Assembly (NCBI RefSeq): GCF_000003855.2
Contig: NW_003101662.1
Span: forward strand, 199,136-263,135
DNA from: Blastomyces gilchristii SLH14081
Taxonomy: Eukaryota > Ascomycota > Eurotiomycetes > Onygenales > Ajellomycetaceae
DNA length: 64,000 nucleotides
Reading direction: 5' to 3'
The position numbers and the translations under genes were made by a program. The stretch's first letter is position 1. Each line of letters starts with the position of its first letter. Below are positions 60,636 through 64,000 of the stretch, one piece after another. The notes beneath the pieces were generated by a model, which was given only the letters and a program-made list of their open reading frames with translations, searched no databases and was not told the origin of the DNA.

Positions 60636-62246
60636 AAGAGAGAGTGTATTGAAATATATTACTAACTTATCAAATATAAAGAGACTTAAAGAAAATATTA
60701 ACAGCTTTCAGAGATGTATGAAAACAGCTATAGTATTATATAGTAATATTATCTTTATTTAATACATACACTATTGATATTCTTTATATACAGTTATCAT
60801 ATAATCTGTATCAAAAATACATGCAGAAAACAGATCTTTATTACTAGAATAAATAATTGCAGCAATTCTCTATTTTTATATTATAAAGATAAGTTATTCT
60901 TATTTCTTTCTTCTCTCTTTTCTCTTCTTCAATCAATCACTAATTTCAAGCTGATATGAAAACTATTAAAACACTCTCAGAAACTCTCAAATTGAAGAGT
61001 ATAGACTAATTAAGTTTTAAATATAGAAGAAGTTAAATTATCTTCTACAGATTTAATTATTTATTTCTTTTTTAAATAAAATAGCAGTTACATCTTCTTC
61101 TCTCTCTTAATCAAATGAAACATAGTCTGTGAAAAGTAAGTACTATATCAGACTCTAATAATCAACACAGTCTCAGTATACAGAGCTGTATATATGCAGT
61201 ATATACTGAACTGAGAGACTGTATGAGTTACAAATCAGCAGCAGCATCTCAGAGAGAGTCATACAGTGTGAAAAAGCTGCAACTCTTATTCACATATACA
61301 GAGAGTAAATTATTACAGTAAGTATATATATATTGTATAAAAGTAATACTTTTTGATAACACTCAGTCTCTGATATTATGAAAATAGAGTCTCTTTATGA
61401 GATCTGTTTTTATCAGAAGTCAGAGAATTTTATATTTTTCAAGATTATTTTCACACATCTTATCTATGAAATCAATGAGAAGAATTATTAATTTCAGTAT
61501 TCTACTTTTAATATTATTCAAGTGATAGCAGAGTTCACTCTAATTACACTTTTTAAGTATATATTTTTTAATTATTCACATTTATACAGATGTAAACTGA
61601 TTATTTATTAGATAGTATTAAGATAATAACTTATTACAGCTGTGTTACTCTTACTATAAGAGATATATAATTAATAATAAATATTGTAAAGACTTTGAGA
61701 AGTGAGTATTTTAAGAGTACTACAGCTCTGTAATCTTGATTTTTTTTATTTTTATTTTTTATTTTTTTCTTTTTCTTTTCTTTTTTTTTCTTTCTCTTTT
61801 TTTTCATTGTGATTTTTTCTTGTTTTTATTTTATTTTTTATTTTTTTTACTTTTTTTGTATTTTATATTTTTTTTATAATTAAAATTATATAAATTATAA
61901 TCTATGTTTAGAAAAGTAATAATATTTAATAATACTCTCTATTGAATTTTCAATAAATGAGTACTATATTATAATATTATGTAAGTAAGAAATGATTTCA
62001 TAATCTCATTTAATATCATTCTTAATAATGAGATCAAAATGAAAATGTAACTAAGAATTCAAATATATTCTTTATCTAAGACTAGATTTTTATTTGAAAA
62101 GTGAATCTGAAATCTTTAATATTTGAAATAATGTGATTTGAGATCAATGTAATGAATATAAACTATAATTAGAAGTAATACTTTTAGATGTTATAATAAC
62201 TATAAAGTTTAATTCTGATCTTAGACACAGTCACACAGTCAGTCTA
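60095..62246 (-). other. hAT-A 5' region: microsatellite, low complexity, terminus
   Basis: It contains an AAT/GAT microsatellite (60509-60640), AT-converted spacer, a T-rich tract (61739-61870) and the 5' terminus GTCACACAGTCAGTCTA ending at 62246. There is no gene besides the zinc-cluster remnant near 60340-60410, whose Cys codons are largely lost. Confidence 0.7.
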
Positions 62247-62457
62247 GTAACAATTAGATACATGTAATAATAACTTCTCAGCTCAGAAATATAGAGTGAT
62301 TTATTAAAGTAATTTATACACCTCTGTATTTTTTAGAAATCTGAGATGCTTAAGTTCTGAATTTAATGTATTCTCTGCAGGTTTTGAATTCACATGCCTT
62401 GGTTTCTCATGTCAAGACGCTACTGAGTGGCCGCATTAATCATTAAGTCACCGGGGC
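62247..62457 (-). mobile_element. SINE-2, 5' half
   Basis: The reverse complement reads GCCCCGGTGACTTAATGATT at the head and AATTCAAAACC at the box B site. It follows SINE-1 for about 210 bp and then stops exactly at the hAT-A terminus. hAT-A therefore inserted into this SINE, and the other half is lost from the window. Confidence 0.85.
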
Positions 62458-63919
62458 AATTGTACTGAAGTATTCAGCTCAGAAATAATTGAGATATGAA
62501 GAGAGAGCTCATTTATTCAGATTAACTCTTATCACAAATTCATAGCATTTATATTATCTTAATTACTCAGATTTTACAGGTATCTAAGAACTTATCTCTT
62601 ATTAATAATAAGATTACAGAAACACACTGCAGTATAAGAACTGTTAATAAAGAATTTAGATATACTTATATATATCTGATCAGAGATTATATAAATAGAG
62701 AGAGAGTGATTATAAATCTGCAGAGCTGCAGAGAGTACTGACAGTACTAAGAACTTCACAGAAACTATTCACTAGAGTCTGTAAGAATCACTTACAGAGA
62801 GACTTATAGTAAAGAGTGAGACTATACTACTGAAAGTCAGAAACTGATCTAAGAGAGATACAGAATTAACTACTGATTTAAAAATCAGATATAATAACAG
62901 ATCTGAAAAGAGTGAAAATACTGTTATAGATAATAATATCTCTGCTTTATCAGCTAATAAAAAGTAATCAAAGAAGTTGCAGAGATACTTATAAAAAGCT
63001 TAACAGTAGTCAGACATTGTTTATAAAGATATTAAAATTGAAAAAGATACTTATAAAAAGCTCAGCAGTAGTCAAACATTGTTTACAAAGATATTAAAAT
63101 TGAAAAAATTTTTATTCTTAGAAAGTTCTTGAATTAATATACAGATATTGTTAGAAACACTCTCTCTCTATTATCTAAGTAAAAACACTTTATAAATAAA
63201 TAAAGATACTCATAGTTTATAAGAATAAAAGCTATTAGAGAAAAAGAGAAAAGAAAATAAGATTTTATAAATAGATCTGAGATATTTATACTACTCTAGA
63301 GAGATTTATTTACACTATAAGTAATTTCATAAAATAGTCAGATTACTCTAGTAAATAAAGAATAATTATAAATTACAGATCTGAATCTTTCTATATAACT
63401 ATAAAGAGTGATTATAGATTATAAACATCTTGATTCTATAATTCTACAGAGTTAATAAAAGAATGAAAAATTTCTTATAACTCTATAGTATTAAAGAATA
63501 ATAATTTATAAAAATAAGTGAAAGATTAACTTATAAATACTTCTCTTTAATAAGAGTAATCTCATAGAAAGTAATTTATCTATAAGATGAATCTGTATAG
63601 CAGTCACATAAAAATCTTATGAAAAAATGATTGAAGATTAACTGAAACTCTTCAGATTGAAAGATACAGAATAAATCTATATAATAATTATATAAGAATC
63701 TTATAAAAATAATTGAGAGTTAACTGAAACTCTTCTATATAAAAGATATAAGATGAATCTGTATAATAGTTAAAGAAAGATCTGCAGATTATAAAGAATC
63801 TTATAGAATAAGAAAGTAAGTGACAGACTCTTTTCTCTTTATAATAATAAGAAATTTTTCCTCACTGAGATTTTTTATAGATATGAAGAGTTTTTAATAA
63901 GTATTACTACAGTACTGAG
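62458..63919 (+). mobile_element. G2 fragment (G2-C)
   Basis: It matches G2-A 12216-13520 (the extra 3' region before the LTR) with heavy AT conversion. Shared landmarks are TGAAGTATTCAGC, ACATTGTTTAC and the final AGTACTGAG. It has no open frame. It includes a local duplication of the GATACTTATAAAAAGCT segment (62986 and 63044). Confidence 0.85.
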
Positions 63920-64000
63920 GCCCGGTGACGTAGTGATTAACTACGCTATCATGAAGCCTCAATTAGCGGCCTTTCTCTCAGGGAATGAATGTTAAGAGAG
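63920..64000 (+). mobile_element. Probable SINE-3 start (tRNA-like head)
   Basis: G2-C stops and GCCCGGTGACGTAGTGATTA begins. This is similar to the SINE-1 and SINE-2 heads but continues differently, and it is rich in unmutated CG and GG. It runs off the window, so the identification rests on about 40 bp. Confidence 0.5.

Larger units (their letters stand above)
26295..62246 (-). mobile_element. hAT DNA transposon hAT-A, 3'-truncated, carrying nested insertions
   Basis: Its own pieces are 60095-62246, 57347-58244, 50838-51054, 39997-41733 and 26295-26431, read on the minus strand from the terminus TAGACTGACTGTGTGACTGT at 62246. Together they make about 5.15 kb. They match hAT-B (51467-57243) in order and almost completely up to about 56530 of hAT-B. 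The last ~0.7 kb, with the hAT dimerisation region and the 3' terminus, is missing at 26295. Interrupting elements are L-4, MITE-6 with hAT-B, G3 and G2-B. Confidence 0.88.

Noticed and set aside
3388..63900. Alternative genetic code with TGA read as Trp
   Set aside because: TGA often sits at Trp positions, but GG and CC are missing from non-coding DNA too, TAA and TAG stops also occur, and Trp codons in the preserved island at 12592-12735 are TGG. Mutation explains it better.
2540..64000. AT-rich DNA as mitochondrial sequence
   Set aside because: There are no mitochondrial genes or rRNAs. The sequence consists of nuclear LTR, LINE, SINE and hAT elements with target duplications.

Overview
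The window comes from a filamentous fungus, most likely an ascomycete (Pezizomycotina). I infer this from short GT-AG introns of about 40-62 nt, fungal chromovirus-type Ty3/gypsy elements, a LINE with an RNase H domain, hAT elements, and heavy RIP-like decay of every repeat. I cannot name the species. Bases 1-2539 have ordinary composition and hold two convergent, unrecognised host genes. From 2540 to the right edge the DNA is an AT-rich graveyard of nested transposons in which CG, CC and GG dinucleotides are almost absent.

Layout. 2540-3070 is a LINE 3' fragment (L-1). 3066-15743 is a gypsy element (G1-A, + strand) split by a second complete gypsy element (G2-A, 6606-13852, TSD CTACT). 15744-23327 is a full-length LINE (L-2, - strand). 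It is followed by a second LINE 5' part (L-3, 23339-26281) that carries a MITE.

From 26295 to 62246 the backbone is one hAT transposon (hAT-A, - strand, about 5.15 kb of its own sequence) inflated to 36 kb by insertions. These are G2-B (26432-39996, TSD ATCTC), which contains MITE-2 and G1-B (29948-36562, TSD TAACT); G1-B in turn contains MITE-3 and SINE-1. Next comes a third gypsy family, G3 (41734-50837, TSD GAAT), containing MITE-4, MITE-5 and an antisense intron-bearing gene. Next is MITE-6, which was itself split by a complete second hAT (hAT-B, 51467-57243, + strand). Last is a 5'-truncated LINE (L-4, 58245-60094). SINE-2, a G2 fragment (G2-C) and the start of SINE-3 finish the window.

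Most insertions can be proved inside the window, because a second copy of the host element preserves the uninterrupted target. The MITEs share both ends with hAT-B and have 8-bp target duplications, so hAT-B-like transposase probably mobilised them. The SINE shares its (TAA)n tail with the LINE, so the LINE probably mobilised it.

Almost all element genes are dead. Their frames are broken mainly by TGA where TGG (Trp) is expected. The two LTRs of single elements, identical when they inserted, show that the decay process hits CpG and CpC (GpG) and largely spares CpA. They also show that the outer 60-160 bp of an element tend to escape.
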